A stretch of 64,000 nt of DNA. Origin: Nocardioides sp. (GTDB lineage: Bacteria; Actinomycetota; Actinomycetes; Propionibacteriales; Nocardioidaceae). Positions 26,852 to 36,401 of the stretch are shown here, piece after piece. Every line of letters starts with the position of its first letter. The stretch's first letter is position 1. The position numbers and the translations under genes are program-made. The notes under the pieces were generated by a model. That model did no database searches. It was not told where the DNA came from and worked only from the letters and a program-made list of their open reading frames with translations. The stretch covers positions 62,001 through 126,000 of the forward strand of contig PBYI01000038.1 of the NCBI GenBank assembly GCA_002729525.1. Direction: 5' to 3'.

Positions 26852-29800
26852 TCAGACCGACGGCGGCGTCCAGGCGGTCTGCACCGTCTCGACACCCCGC
26901 TCGCGGGTGACCAGGCGGCCGCGTCCGGGGGCGAGCCGGGCGGGTCGGACGTTGCCGATGAGCGGACCCTCGTCCGGGCTGCACGACAGCAGCAGGCCGG
27001 GCATCGCCAGGTCGCGCATCGACTGCATCACCGGCTCGTACATCGCCCGCGAGGCGCCCCCGGACCGCCGCGCGACCGTGAGGTGCAGGCCGACGTCGCG
27101 GGCCTGCGCCATCAGCGGCTGGAGCGCCGCGACCGGCGAGCCCTGCTGGGTGGCGACCAGGTCGTAGTCGTCGACCAGCACGAACACCTCCGCACCGGTC
27201 CACCACGTGCGGTTGCGCAGCTGGTCGGGCGTGACGTCGGGGCCGGGGATGCGCTTCTCGAGGTACGCCGCGAGCTCCTGGATCGCGGGCGTCGCCTGCT
27301 GGGCGGAGGTCAGGTAGTAGAGGAGGTAGTCCTCGGGCACCTCGCCGAGCAGGGACCGGCGGTAGTCGACGACCACGACCTGGGCCTGCTCGGGCGTGCG
27401 GGTGCGCAGGATCTCCTGCAGCTGGGTGCGCAGCACGGCGCTCTTGCCCGAGCCGCCGTCGCCGAGCACCAGCAGGTGCGGGGTGGCGTCGGGGTCGAGC
27501 GAGACCGGGGCCAGCTCCTTCTCGTCGACGCCGACCAACAGCCGGTCGGCGTGCGGGCCCGGCTCGGGCGCATCGGTGGCGCCGACGCCGGCCAGCTCGC
27601 GGACCCGCTCCAGGCCGACCTCCTCCGGCAGCAGCCGCACCTTCGGCCCTGCCGGCCCGCGCCAGGCGTCGCGGACCCGGGCGACCAGGTCCTCGAGCCC
27701 GTCGCCGAGGGTGTCGCCGCTGCCGTCGCCGTCGAGGCGGGGCAGGCCGGCGAGGAAGTGCAGCTTGCCGGGCACCAGGCCGCGGCCCGGGCGACGCTGC
27801 GGCACGAGCGCGGCGACCTTGCGGTCGACCTCGGAGTCGAGCGGGTCACCGAGCCGCAGCTCGAGCCGGGTGCCGAGCACGTCGCGCAGCGCGGCGCGCA
27901 GGTCGGCCCAGCGTGCCGCCCCCACCAGCACGTGGACACCGAAGGTCAGCCCGCGCGCGGCGAGCTGCTGCACCTGGAGCTCGAGGTCCTCGAAGTCCGA
28001 GCGCAGCGTCGACCAGCCGTCGACGACGAGGTAGACGTCGCCCCAGCCGTCGTCGGCCCGGCCGGCCGCGCGCCGGCGACGGTAGGTCTCGATGGAGTCG
28101 ATGCCCTGGTCGGAGAAGTAGGTCTCGCGGCGGTCGACGACGCCGGTGACCTCCGCGACCACCCGTCGTACGACGTCGGGGTCGGAGCGGGTGGCGAGAC
28201 CGGCCAGGTGGGGCAGGTCGCGCATCGCCGCGAACGTGCCGCCGCCGAAGTCGAGCACGAAGAACTGCGACTCCTGCGGCGTCGTCGTCAAGGCCGCGCT
28301 GGCCATCAGCGTGCGCAGCAGCGTGCTCTTGCCGGTGCGCGGACCGCCGACCACCGCGACGTTGCCCGACGCCCCGCCGAGGTCGACGGTGAGCGTGTCG
28401 CGGCGCTGCTCCTTGGGCCGGTCGAGCGTGCCGATCGGCAGCACCAGTCCGGGCACCTCGCGCCAGCGGCGCGAGACCAGGCCCAGCTCGGGGTCGGGCC
28501 CCAGGTCGGGCATCAGCTCGTCGAGGGTGTCGGGACGGTCCAGCGGCGGCAGCCACACCTGGTGCGCACCCGGGCCGTGGCCGGTCATCCGGTCGACCGC
28601 GACGTCGAGCAACGACTCCTGCGAGCCCTCGCGCCGGGACTGCTCGGCCTGCTGCCGCGCCTCGGCGGCCGCGCGCTCGCGCTCGGCGTCGTCGTCGGCG
28701 CGGCCGGCCCGCGGGTCGATCACCGCCGCGATCGTGAACGGCCAGATGCCCTGGAGCTGCCCACCCTCGTCGCGCAGCACCGGACGCCGTCCGGTCGCCG
28801 CCGGCGGACCCGAGACGTACGCCGCCTTGAAGCGGGTCATGGTCGTCGGGTCGGGCTTGAGGAAGCCCAGGCCCGGCACCGCGGGCAGCTCGTAGGCGTC
28901 GGGGACGCCGAGCACCGAGCGGGACTCCTGAGCGGAGAACGTGCGCAGGCCGACCCGGTAGGACAGGTGGGACTCCAGGCCGCGCAGGCGCCCCTCCTCG
29001 AGCCGCTGCGAGGCCAGCAGGAGGTGCAGGCCGAGCGAGCGGCCGAGCCGACCGATCGCGACGAAGAGGTCGATGAACTCCGGCTTGGCCGCCAGCAGCT
29101 CGGAGAACTCGTCCACCACGATGAACAGCGACGGCAGCGGCTCGAGGTCCTCCCCGGCCGCTCGGGCTTTCTCGTAGTCGCGCACCGAGGCGTAGTTGCC
29201 GGCCCGGCGCAGCTGCTCCTGACGGCGCACCATCTCGCCCGACAGGGCGTCCTGCATGCGGTCGACGAGCGTGAGCTCCTGGGCGAGGTTGGTGATGACC
29301 GCCGAGACGTGCGGCATCTGCGACATCCCGGAGAACGTCGCGCCGCCCTTGAAGTCGACCAGCACCATGTTGAGCTGCTCGGGGGAGTGCGTCATCGCCA
29401 GGCCGAGCACCAGGGTGCGCAGGAACTCCGACTTGCCCGAGCCGGTCGCGCCGATCACCAGCCCGTGCGGGCCCATGCCCTGCTGGGCCGACTCCTTGAT
29501 GTCCAGGTGCACCAGCGACCCGCCCTCGCCGAGACCGATCGGCACCCGCAGCCGGTCGCGCGCCGGGCGGGACCGCCAGGCCGAGCCGGGCTCGAACCCC
29601 TGGACCTCGCCGAGCCCGAGGAGCTCCATGAAGTCCTCCGGTCCGCTGATCTCGCCGCTGGCGACCGGGGTGTCGCCGGACGCCGCCGCGACCACCACGC
29701 TGTGCATCGGGGTCAGCCGCCGGGCGAACGCCTCCGCCGCGGCCAGGCTGCACTGGTCGCCGACGGCCGGCACCGGGGCCTCACGCACCCGCAGCGCCGA

Positions 29801-31081
29801 CAGCCGTACGCCGGAGCCCGGCGCGGCGTCGTACGGGCCGTCCTCGAGCTGGAGGCGCAGCCGGCTGGCGTCCTCGAGCTCGTCCCAGTGGGCGGGGAGG
29901 TCGAGGACCGTGACGCCGTGCAGCCCGTCCGGCGGGACCACGTGGTTGCCCGGCTCGAGCGTGACGCCGTCGAGCACCAGCAGCACGTGCGGCGTGGCCG
30001 GGCGCTCCTCGGCGCCGAAGCGCGGTCGCTCGCCGAGGTCTTGCGGCAGCCAGGAGGCGAGCTCGTCGAGGGACGTGCTCACCATCCGTCGCGGGCCGAC
30101 GGCGTCGCTGTCCTCGAGGCTGTGCGCGTGGGGGAGCCACTTCACCCAGTCCCAGTGGGGCAGGTGCTGCTCGGCGCTGAGCACGGCGACGACCAGCTGC
30201 TCGGGCGACTGGAAGGCGGTGGCCTGGCAGACCACCGCCCGGGCCAGCGCACGCACCTGCTCCTCCTCGCCGCACACCTCGACCCGGTCGAACGCGCGCA
30301 GGTCGATGGAGGCCGGCAGGTCGGGCTGCACCCGGTGGACGACCAGCAGGCGGTGCAGCGCGGACGCCGCCGCCGGGTCGACGTCGTCGACGGGAGCGGA
30401 CTCCGGCGGCACCAGCTCCAGCGCGAGCGGCTGGGTGCAGCGGCCGTAGCGGACGTGCAGGAAGCGCGGGTCGTTCGGTCCGCGCTCCCAGACCCGGGTG
30501 CGGTCCTCGGCCAGCGGGGCCAGCGCGGAGGGCTCGGGGTGGTGCCAGAGCAGGGCGCGGCGCTGCTTGTCGGCGGCGTCGCGAGCCTTCGCGCGGACGC
30601 CGCCCAGGTAGCGCAGGTAGTCGGTGCGCGAGCCGGTGACCTGCTGCTGGCGCTGCTTCCGTTGCCGGTCGATCTGGACGAAGATGAAGCCGAGCGTCGC
30701 GAACAGGAACATGCCCGCCGCCAGGAAGCTACGGCCGCTGGTGCCGCCGGACGACGTGCCACCGATGCTCGCGACCAGCACGATCGAGCCGAGGCTGCCG
30801 AGCATCGGGATGGCGTTCATCGCGATGCCCGCGGCGCCCTCGTGCTCCTGGATCTGCGGCGGCGGCTGCAGCACGATCTCGCCGTACGGCATCTCCGGCT
30901 CGACCGGGCGGGTGCCGCCCAGCGCGGCTCCGGTCGACGGGGTCGGGGCGGACGCCGTCGTCGTGGCCGCCGTCGACGCCCGGGCGGCGGGCTGGGGCGG
31001 CGCCTGCGGTCGACGAGCCCGGCGACCGCCCGGCGCCGGTGCCGGCTCCGGCGGGGGCGTACGGGACGTGCTGCTGCTCAC
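26852..31081 (-). CDS. eccC: T7SS ATPase EccC (fused EccCa-EccCb)
   Basis: A 1409-residue motor and substrate receptor of the WXG100 secretion system. A disordered Pro/Ala N-terminus (1-65) is followed by the family segment PYGEIVLQPPPQIQEHEG, two membrane segments (about 88-140) and three FtsK/SpoIIIE-type ATPase domains with P-loops GATGSGKSEF (about 542), GGPRTGKSTLL (about 910) and GDGGSGKSAVL (about 1204). Walker B of the first is LFIVVDEFSEL. All three keep the P-loop Lys. In characterised ESX systems the last domain binds the signal of WXG100 substrates. GTG 31081 starts the frame. It diverges from eccD1, unlike the usual co-directional order. Confidence 0.96.
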   Translation of the reverse strand: MSSSTSRTPPPEPAPAPGGRRARRPQAPPQPAARASTAATTTASAPTPSTGAALGGTRPVEPEMPYGEIVLQPPPQIQEHEGAAGIAMNAIPMLGSLGSIVLVASIGGTSSGGTSGRSFLAAGMFLFATLGFIFVQIDRQRKQRQQQVTGSRTDYLRYLGGVRAKARDAADKQRRALLWHHPEPSALAPLAEDRTRVWERGPNDPRFLHVRYGRCTQPLALELVPPESAPVDDVDPAAASALHRLLVVHRVQPDLPASIDLRAFDRVEVCGEEEQVRALARAVVCQATAFQSPEQLVVAVLSAEQHLPHWDWVKWLPHAHSLEDSDAVGPRRMVSTSLDELASWLPQDLGERPRFGAEERPATPHVLLVLDGVTLEPGNHVVPPDGLHGVTVLDLPAHWDELEDASRLRLQLEDGPYDAAPGSGVRLSALRVREAPVPAVGDQCSLAAAEAFARRLTPMHSVVVAAASGDTPVASGEISGPEDFMELLGLGEVQGFEPGSAWRSRPARDRLRVPIGLGEGGSLVHLDIKESAQQGMGPHGLVIGATGSGKSEFLRTLVLGLAMTHSPEQLNMVLVDFKGGATFSGMSQMPHVSAVITNLAQELTLVDRMQDALSGEMVRRQEQLRRAGNYASVRDYEKARAAGEDLEPLPSLFIVVDEFSELLAAKPEFIDLFVAIGRLGRSLGLHLLLASQRLEEGRLRGLESHLSYRVGLRTFSAQESRSVLGVPDAYELPAVPGLGFLKPDPTTMTRFKAAYVSGPPAATGRRPVLRDEGGQLQGIWPFTIAAVIDPRAGRADDDAERERAAAEARQQAEQSRREGSQESLLDVAVDRMTGHGPGAHQVWLPPLDRPDTLDELMPDLGPDPELGLVSRRWREVPGLVLPIGTLDRPKEQRRDTLTVDLGGASGNVAVVGGPRTGKSTLLRTLMASAALTTTPQESQFFVLDFGGGTFAAMRDLPHLAGLATRSDPDVVRRVVAEVTGVVDRRETYFSDQGIDSIETYRRRRAAGRADDGWGDVYLVVDGWSTLRSDFEDLELQVQQLAARGLTFGVHVLVGAARWADLRAALRDVLGTRLELRLGDPLDSEVDRKVAALVPQRRPGRGLVPGKLHFLAGLPRLDGDGSGDTLGDGLEDLVARVRDAWRGPAGPKVRLLPEEVGLERVRELAGVGATDAPEPGPHADRLLVGVDEKELAPVSLDPDATPHLLVLGDGGSGKSAVLRTQLQEILRTRTPEQAQVVVVDYRRSLLGEVPEDYLLYYLTSAQQATPAIQELAAYLEKRIPGPDVTPDQLRNRTWWTGAEVFVLVDDYDLVATQQGSPVAALQPLMAQARDVGLHLTVARRSGGASRAMYEPVMQSMRDLAMPGLLLSCSPDEGPLIGNVRPARLAPGRGRLVTRERGVETVQTAWTPPSV

Positions 31082-31295
31082 GAAGGGGTCCGCCTCGGGG
31101 TCGTCGGGTGCGTGTCTGGTGGGCCGGTCGTGACGGCGGCGCGGGTACCGGGGTTTCCCGCGCCGTCATCCGGGGGATGCAGGCGACGGGGCCGGCGCGC
31201 GGCTGCGTCCGTCCTCGACTACCCATCCGACCCGGGTGCGACACCTCCCCGGCGACGCTCCTCAGCAGCCCGCACCACCACCGACCGGAGGCCCC

Positions 31296-32672
31296 ATGAC
31301 CGACGCCGCCGCGGCCGGCGTACCGGTCAGCGTGCACGGGCCGGCGGGGGTGCTCGACCTCGTGGTCCCGCCCGGGGCCTCCTCGGCCGACGTGGGTGGG
31401 GAGTACGCCCGCCAGGCCGGTACCCCGGTCGACGGCGTGCTGTGGACCTCCCGCGGACGCCGCCTCGACCCCGACGAGCAGCTCGACGCCGCCGGCGTGC
31501 GGGAGGGCGCGGTGCTGGTCGCCACCGGGCCGGGCTCGACGCCACCGGCCCGGCGACGTGCCGGCGACCCGGACTCCCCGGCCGGGGGCGAGGGCGCCGC
31601 CCGGACCGCTGCGCGGGCCGGCGCCGGCTCCGCCGCCCTGCTCTGCCTCGCCGTCGCTGCCGCGTGGCTGGCCGGGTGGCTCACGACCCGCGACGGCGCG
31701 GGCGACGGTGCGTCCCTCGCGATCCAGGGCGTCCTCGCTCTCGGAGTCGTGCTCGGCGCGCTGCCCCTCGGCCCGCTCGCGGCGCAGCGGGCCGCCGCGG
31801 TCCCGGGCGTCGCCGCGGCCCTCACCCTGTCCCTGGCCTGGAGCCCGGAGCCCGAGCTCCTCCCCACCACGCTCGGCACCGCGGCACTCGGCGGTGCCCT
31901 GGCCGCCGCGGTCGTCCGCGCGCTCGGGGAGGTCGCCGAGGGCACCCTGCGGGTGTGGATGGTGGCGGGCGTGGCCGGCTTCGTGCTCACCACCGGCGCC
32001 GCGCTCCTCGACGCCCCCGACCGGGTCGTCTGGTCGGTCGCGCTTGCCGCCGCCGTGCTCGCCGCACGACTGGTGCCGCTCGTCGCGATCGACGTGCCCG
32101 ACCACTACCTCGTCGACGTGGAGCGGCTGGCCGTCACCGCGTGGTCGGCCCGCGAGCGCCCCCGTGGCCGCCGCGGGCGGGTCGTCGTACCGCCCGACGC
32201 GGTGCGTGCCGTGGCCGAGCGCGGCGCCCGGCTGCTCGCCGCGTCGTCCGGGGCCGTGCTCGTCGCGGCCGTCCTCGCCGCGCCGCTGCTGCTGCGCGCG
32301 ACCCCCGTCGCGGTCGACCACCTCGGTGCCCGGGTGCTCCTCGGGTGCGCTGGTGGGGCGCTGCTGCTGGCCGCCCGCAGCCATCGGTACGTCGTGCCGC
32401 GGGCGCTGCTGCGCGCCGCCGGACTCTGGTGCTGGGTCGCCCTGCTGGTCGACCTGGCACCCGGGATCGGCGACGGCCTGCTTCTGCTCGTGACCGTCGT
32501 GGCCGTGGCCGGAGCGGTGCTACTCGTGGTGGTCGCCGTGGCGGTCGGGCGGGGCTGGCGATCGGCCTGGTGGTCGCGTCGCGCCGAGGTCGCCGAGGCA
32601 TTGCTGGGCGCCTGCGCGCTGGCCGCCGTGGTCGTCTCCAGCGGGTTGTTCCGGGCCCTGTGGGAAACGTGA
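31296..32672 (+). CDS. EccD-like T7SS membrane protein, first copy (divergent)
   Basis: A 458-residue protein. The N-terminal ubiquitin-like domain (about 8-80: VPVSVHGPAGVLDLVVPPGA; DEQLDAAGVREGAVLVATGP) resembles YukD/EccD, and about 11 hydrophobic helices follow (105-455). In ESX systems EccD forms the membrane channel as a dimer. A second, more typical EccD lies at 33.6 kb, so this may be a dedicated partner subunit. ATG 31296 has GGAGG just upstream. It leads the plus-strand T7SS unit, divergent from eccC across 214 nt that must hold both promoters. Confidence 0.8.
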   Translation: MTDAAAAGVPVSVHGPAGVLDLVVPPGASSADVGGEYARQAGTPVDGVLWTSRGRRLDPDEQLDAAGVREGAVLVATGPGSTPPARRRAGDPDSPAGGEGAARTAARAGAGSAALLCLAVAAAWLAGWLTTRDGAGDGASLAIQGVLALGVVLGALPLGPLAAQRAAAVPGVAAALTLSLAWSPEPELLPTTLGTAALGGALAAAVVRALGEVAEGTLRVWMVAGVAGFVLTTGAALLDAPDRVVWSVALAAAVLAARLVPLVAIDVPDHYLVDVERLAVTAWSARERPRGRRGRVVVPPDAVRAVAERGARLLAASSGAVLVAAVLAAPLLLRATPVAVDHLGARVLLGCAGGALLLAARSHRYVVPRALLRAAGLWCWVALLVDLAPGIGDGLLLLVTVVAVAGAVLLVVVAVAVGRGWRSAWWSRRAEVAEALLGACALAAVVVSSGLFRALWET

Positions 32673-32816
32673 GTCCCGCGTTTACGGGGTCCGACCCCGG
32701 GTAGACGCTCGGATGTCCACCTCGTTCTCGGGGGGACGAGAGACAGGCACAGCGGGCGCCTCGTCCGCACCGTCCAGACAACCCCCCGGCGGTCCCCGCC
32801 GACGAAGGAGATCACC

Positions 32817-33167
32817 ATGGCCCACGGAGCCGAGTTCGTCCAAGGAGCCGGCGCTCTGCGCCGTGCCTCCGGGCACGTCCAGGAGGCGAAGTCCAACCTC
32901 GACCGCACCCGCCGCAACCTCGAGAGCGACGTCACGGCGATGACCGCGCGCTGGCAGGGCGAGGGTGGTCGGTCGTTCCAGAACATGATGCGCGTCTTCG
33001 TCCAGCACCACGACGAGCTCACGCGCCTGCTGGACACCTTCAGCAGCAACATGGACACCAGCGACACCGACGGCACCAGCCTCGACGCCAGCGAGGGTAG
33101 CCGCTTCGAGGGTCTCTCCAAGCAGACCCCCTCCGACTACGTGTCCGGTCGTCTCGGCGCGGTCTGA
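32817..33167 (+). CDS. WXG100-family secreted protein (EsxB/CFP-10-like)
   Basis: A 116-residue ESAT-6-like protein. Two helices flank the turn TARWQGEGG (WQG at about residue 47), the WXG signature. The C-terminal tail (SNMDTSDTDGTSLDASEG) is disordered. No YxxxD/E secretion signal is evident at its C-terminus, so it may leave the cell as the partner of the next gene product. AAGGAG precedes the ATG by the usual distance. It is followed after 52 nt by the second WXG100 gene. Confidence 0.92.
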   Translation: MAHGAEFVQGAGALRRASGHVQEAKSNLDRTRRNLESDVTAMTARWQGEGGRSFQNMMRVFVQHHDELTRLLDTFSSNMDTSDTDGTSLDASEGSRFEGLSKQTPSDYVSGRLGAV

Positions 33168-33219
33168 CCCGCCCGGCACCCGTCACCCACACCCACAGAC
33201 CTCAGATCAGGAGACACCC

Positions 33220-33522
33220 ATGAGCGCCAACGGGATTCGCGTCAACCACGCGGCCATGGTCGAGTGCGTCGACCGCATGCGCACCGCCGTCAAGGAGCAG
33301 CGTCGCCACCGCCAGCAGTTCATCGACGACATGGCACCGCTCGCCGAGCAGTGGCAGGGCGAGGCCGGCCAGCGCTGGGAGCGCGTCAAGCAGCGCTGGG
33401 ACGGCATCGTCAACGACATGGACCTGTTCCTCCAGCGCGCGGCGACCTCGGTCGAGGAGTCGCACGGGGAGTACATCCGCGTCGACAAGAAGACCGCGGG
33501 CTACTGGGACGGGCTCGACTGA
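33220..33522 (+). CDS. WXG100-family secreted protein (ESAT-6-like) with YxxxD signal
   Basis: A 100-residue helical hairpin protein with the turn AEQWQGEAGQRW (WQG at about residue 46). The C-terminal part contains YIRVD, matching the YxxxD/E motif that targets WXG100 heterodimers to EccC. It is the likely partner of the preceding gene product, forming the secreted pair. CAGGAGACACCC precedes the ATG. Tandem esx genes between two eccD-type genes is the layout of a complete ESX-like locus. Confidence 0.93.
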   Translation: MSANGIRVNHAAMVECVDRMRTAVKEQRRHRQQFIDDMAPLAEQWQGEAGQRWERVKQRWDGIVNDMDLFLQRAATSVEESHGEYIRVDKKTAGYWDGLD

Positions 33523-33635
33523 CCCGTCCGCGCGACGAGGGGGCCGGCTGACGCCGACCCCCTTGTCCTCTGCCCGGACCTCTCCGGGCCGCCCGTCCCC
33601 GAGCCCGACCCGCACCCCGACCCCGTGAGGACCGC

Positions 33636-34979
33636 ATGAGCCAGAGCCCCGTCGTCTCCGGCGTGGTGCGCGTGAGCGCGACCTCGGGGCGCCGCCGCGT
33701 CGACCTGCTGCTGCCGTCCGCGGTGCCGGTCGCCGAGCTGGTGCCCGAGCTGGCCCGCAGCGTCGGGCTCCTCGACGGGGCGACCGCCCACGGCGGCTAC
33801 CGCGTGGTGACCGCCGACGGTCGGGTGCTGGCCGACGACACCGGGCTGACCGTGCAGGGAGTCGAGGACGGCGCCGTGCTCGCCGTCTCCGCCGGCGTCG
33901 ACGAGCGGCCGCCGCCGGTCTACGACGACGTCGTGGAGGCGATGACCGACGTCGTCGAGCACGAGCTCCGGCCGTGGGACGCCACCTCGGGTCGCCGTAC
34001 CTCCCTCGCCGCGGCCACCCTCCTCCTCGCGCTCGGTGCGGCCGCGCTGCTGCTCCAGACCGACCCCGTGCTCGCGGGCTCCGCGGCCGCCGTCGTCGCG
34101 GTGGTGCTCGCCGGCGGGGCCGTCACCCTCTCCCGTGCCCAGGACGACGCCGGAGCGGCGGTGCTCCTCGGCTGGACCGCCGCGGGGTACGGCGCCGTGG
34201 CCGGCGGCCTGCTGCTCGACGGCTCACCCGTCGAGCGTGCCGCGGCCGCCGGCGGGGGCGCCGCCCTAGCCGCGACCGCGTGCCTCCTCGGGCTCGGCGC
34301 CGGTCGGGTGCTGGTGCTGCCGCCCGTCGCAGCCGGTGGCGTGGTGCTCGCCGTCGGGCTGCTCACCTCCCAGACCTCCGCCACGGTCCCCGTGGTGCTG
34401 CCGGTGCTGACCACCGTCGTGGTCGTCCTCGGCAGCGTCTTCCCGTGGCTCGCGCTCGGCGCCACCGGCACCGCCGTCGACCAGCTCTACACCCAGGCCG
34501 ACGTCTACTCCGACCCCGACGACGTCGACCAGGCCCAGGTGTCCGCCGACGCCCGCCTGGCCCACGAGATCCTGGTGTCTATCTCCGCGACGGTCGGCAT
34601 CCTGCTCGTGGTGACCGTCCCGGTCATGGTCGCGCGGGGTGTCGGCGGCACCCTGCTGGCCGTGGCCGCGTGCCTGGTGGTCATGCTGCGCACCCGCCAG
34701 TACCGCGCCGGCACGCAGGTGCTCGTCGGGCTCGGCGCCGGCGTCGCCGGGCTGGTCGTGACGGCTGTGTCGGTCCTGGTGCTGCAACCCGACTGGCGGC
34801 CGATGGCGGCTGTGGTGCTCGCCGCGGCCGGGTCGCTCGCCCTGGTGGCGACCCTCGCCCCGACCGGACCCTCGCTGCGTCGTGGCCGCCTCGGCGACGT
34901 GCTGGAGACCGTGGCCCTGGTCGCCCTGCTCCCGCTGCTGGTCGTCGCCAGCGGCCTGCTCGACCTGGTGCTGGGCTGA
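33636..34979 (+). CDS. eccD: T7SS channel protein EccD (second copy)
   Basis: A 447-residue protein. The ubiquitin-like N-terminal domain (about 8-90: VVRVSATSGRRRVDLLLPSA, GLTVQGVEDGAVLAVSAGV) is followed by the linker PPPVYDDVVEAMTDVVE, conserved in EccD, and about 11 membrane helices. A cytosolic loop (DQLYTQADVYSDPDDVDQAQ) interrupts them, another EccD hallmark. It should form the inner-membrane pore with EccB and EccC. The ATG follows GTGAGGACCGC. The gene ends three bases before eccB, so the genes are translated together. Confidence 0.93.
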   Translation: MSQSPVVSGVVRVSATSGRRRVDLLLPSAVPVAELVPELARSVGLLDGATAHGGYRVVTADGRVLADDTGLTVQGVEDGAVLAVSAGVDERPPPVYDDVVEAMTDVVEHELRPWDATSGRRTSLAAATLLLALGAAALLLQTDPVLAGSAAAVVAVVLAGGAVTLSRAQDDAGAAVLLGWTAAGYGAVAGGLLLDGSPVERAAAAGGGAALAATACLLGLGAGRVLVLPPVAAGGVVLAVGLLTSQTSATVPVVLPVLTTVVVVLGSVFPWLALGATGTAVDQLYTQADVYSDPDDVDQAQVSADARLAHEILVSISATVGILLVVTVPVMVARGVGGTLLAVAACLVVMLRTRQYRAGTQVLVGLGAGVAGLVVTAVSVLVLQPDWRPMAAVVLAAAGSLALVATLAPTGPSLRRGRLGDVLETVALVALLPLLVVASGLLDLVLG

Positions 34980-34982
34980 GCG

Positions 34983-36401
34983 GTGGCCACCAAGAAGGAC
35001 CTCGTCGAGGCCTACTCCTTCAGCCGCCGTCGGCTGGTGACAGCCTTCGTCTCCGGAGCGCCCGGCGGTCGTGAGGTCGAGCCTCCGCGGCCCGGACGCA
35101 CCGTGGTCGGCGGCCTCGCGCTGGCGGTGCTGCTGGTCGCCGGGACCGGGGTCGCGCACCTGCTCAGCCCGGCCACCGCCGCCGACTGGACCCAGCCCGG
35201 CCTGGTCAGCGAGAAGGAGACCGGCGCCGACTACGTCATCCTCGAGGAGCCGGCCGAGGGGGAGCCCGCCGAGCTGCGCCCGGTCGCCAACATCACCTCC
35301 GCGATGCTCCTGCTGGGTGCCGACGTCGAGCCGACCGTCGTGCCCGCCGAGGAGATCGACGGCGAGGTCCGGGGCGACCGCATCGGCATCCTGCAGGCCC
35401 CGGCCACCCCGCCCTCGCCCGACCTGCTGGTGCCCACGGGCTGGACGTCCTGCACCGGCACGGCCGCCGACGGCAGCCCGCTCGGCATCCGCACGCGGGT
35501 GGCCGACGACCCCCAGGTCGCCGCGGTGCCCGACCGGGGCGTGGTGGTCAGGTCGGACGACCGCACCTGGCTGCTGGCCGAGACCGACGGAGTCACCGCT
35601 GACGACCCGCGCACTGCTCGCGCCTACCCGGTGCCCGAGGACGCCCAGACGAGCCTGCTGTCCCAGCTCGTCGGCGCCACCGACCCGGTCGCCGTACCGC
35701 CCGACTGGCTGGCGCTGTTCCCGACCGGCGGCGCCCTCCGTCTCGACACCCTGGGCGTCTCCGAGGACGAGATCGGGTCCCGCCCCGCGGCCGCCGCGCT
35801 GCGTGACGCCGGCCTCCGGGTCGGCGACGTCGTTGGCGACGGTGCCGGGTACGTCGTCCGTGCCGACGACGTGCTCGAGCTCGACGACTTCTCCCGCCAG
35901 GTGTACGACCTCGTCGCCCCCGAGCACGACGAGCGTCCCGACACCGCCGTGCCCGACGTCGACGCCGTCGCGGTCGCTGCCACCGACCCCGACGTCGCCT
36001 GGCCCACCGGGCCGGTGTCCGCGCTCGACGACCCACAGGTGTGCGCCCTGCTCGACACCGCACCCGACCGCGCCCCCGCGACGCTCCTCGCGCTGCCCGA
36101 CGGGCCGGAGAGCTCGGCCGAGGAGGTCCCCGAGGGCGTCACCGACCCGATGGTGGAGACCGGCCACGGCGCCGTCGTCGACTCCGGCGACTTCTCCGGC
36201 GAGGGCGCCGCCACGCCGACGCTGGTCGACGACCGGGCGCGGGCCTACGGGCTCGACGAGCAGTCCCGCGACCTGCTGGGGTACGCCGACGTGCCCCGCG
36301 TGGTCGTGCCGCAGCCCTGGCTCCTGCTCCTGCCGTCCGACGTCGCACTCACCCAGGACGCCGCGCGCTGCCCGCCCGACGTCCGCTCGTCCTCGTGCTG
36401 A
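34983..36401 (+). CDS. eccB: T7SS membrane/periplasmic protein EccB
   Basis: A 472-residue protein. The N-terminus KKDLVEAYSFSRRRLVTAFV is the family signature. One membrane segment follows (about 40-60), then a large extracytoplasmic part with the repeated EccB fold (QPGLVSEKETGADYVIL; VANITSAMLLLGADVEPTVV; YDLVAPEHDERPDTAVPD). The paired Cys (GWTSCTGTA with PQVCALLD, ARCPPD and SSSC) probably form disulfides. EccB joins the EccC/EccD channel and is implicated in the outer face of the complex. GTG 34983 comes three bases after eccD. The stop overlaps the start of mycP by seven bases. Confidence 0.94.
   Translation: MATKKDLVEAYSFSRRRLVTAFVSGAPGGREVEPPRPGRTVVGGLALAVLLVAGTGVAHLLSPATAADWTQPGLVSEKETGADYVILEEPAEGEPAELRPVANITSAMLLLGADVEPTVVPAEEIDGEVRGDRIGILQAPATPPSPDLLVPTGWTSCTGTAADGSPLGIRTRVADDPQVAAVPDRGVVVRSDDRTWLLAETDGVTADDPRTARAYPVPEDAQTSLLSQLVGATDPVAVPPDWLALFPTGGALRLDTLGVSEDEIGSRPAAAALRDAGLRVGDVVGDGAGYVVRADDVLELDDFSRQVYDLVAPEHDERPDTAVPDVDAVAVAATDPDVAWPTGPVSALDDPQVCALLDTAPDRAPATLLALPDGPESSAEEVPEGVTDPMVETGHGAVVDSGDFSGEGAATPTLVDDRARAYGLDEQSRDLLGYADVPRVVVPQPWLLLLPSDVALTQDAARCPPDVRSSSC

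Noticed and set aside
27083..32704. Very long open frame on the plus strand opposite eccC (over 1800 codons)
   Set aside because: It is the mirror of the strongly biased eccC codons and extends through the divergent gap; the product is Arg/Val/Gly-rich low complexity with no domain, while eccC has three intact ATPase motifs.
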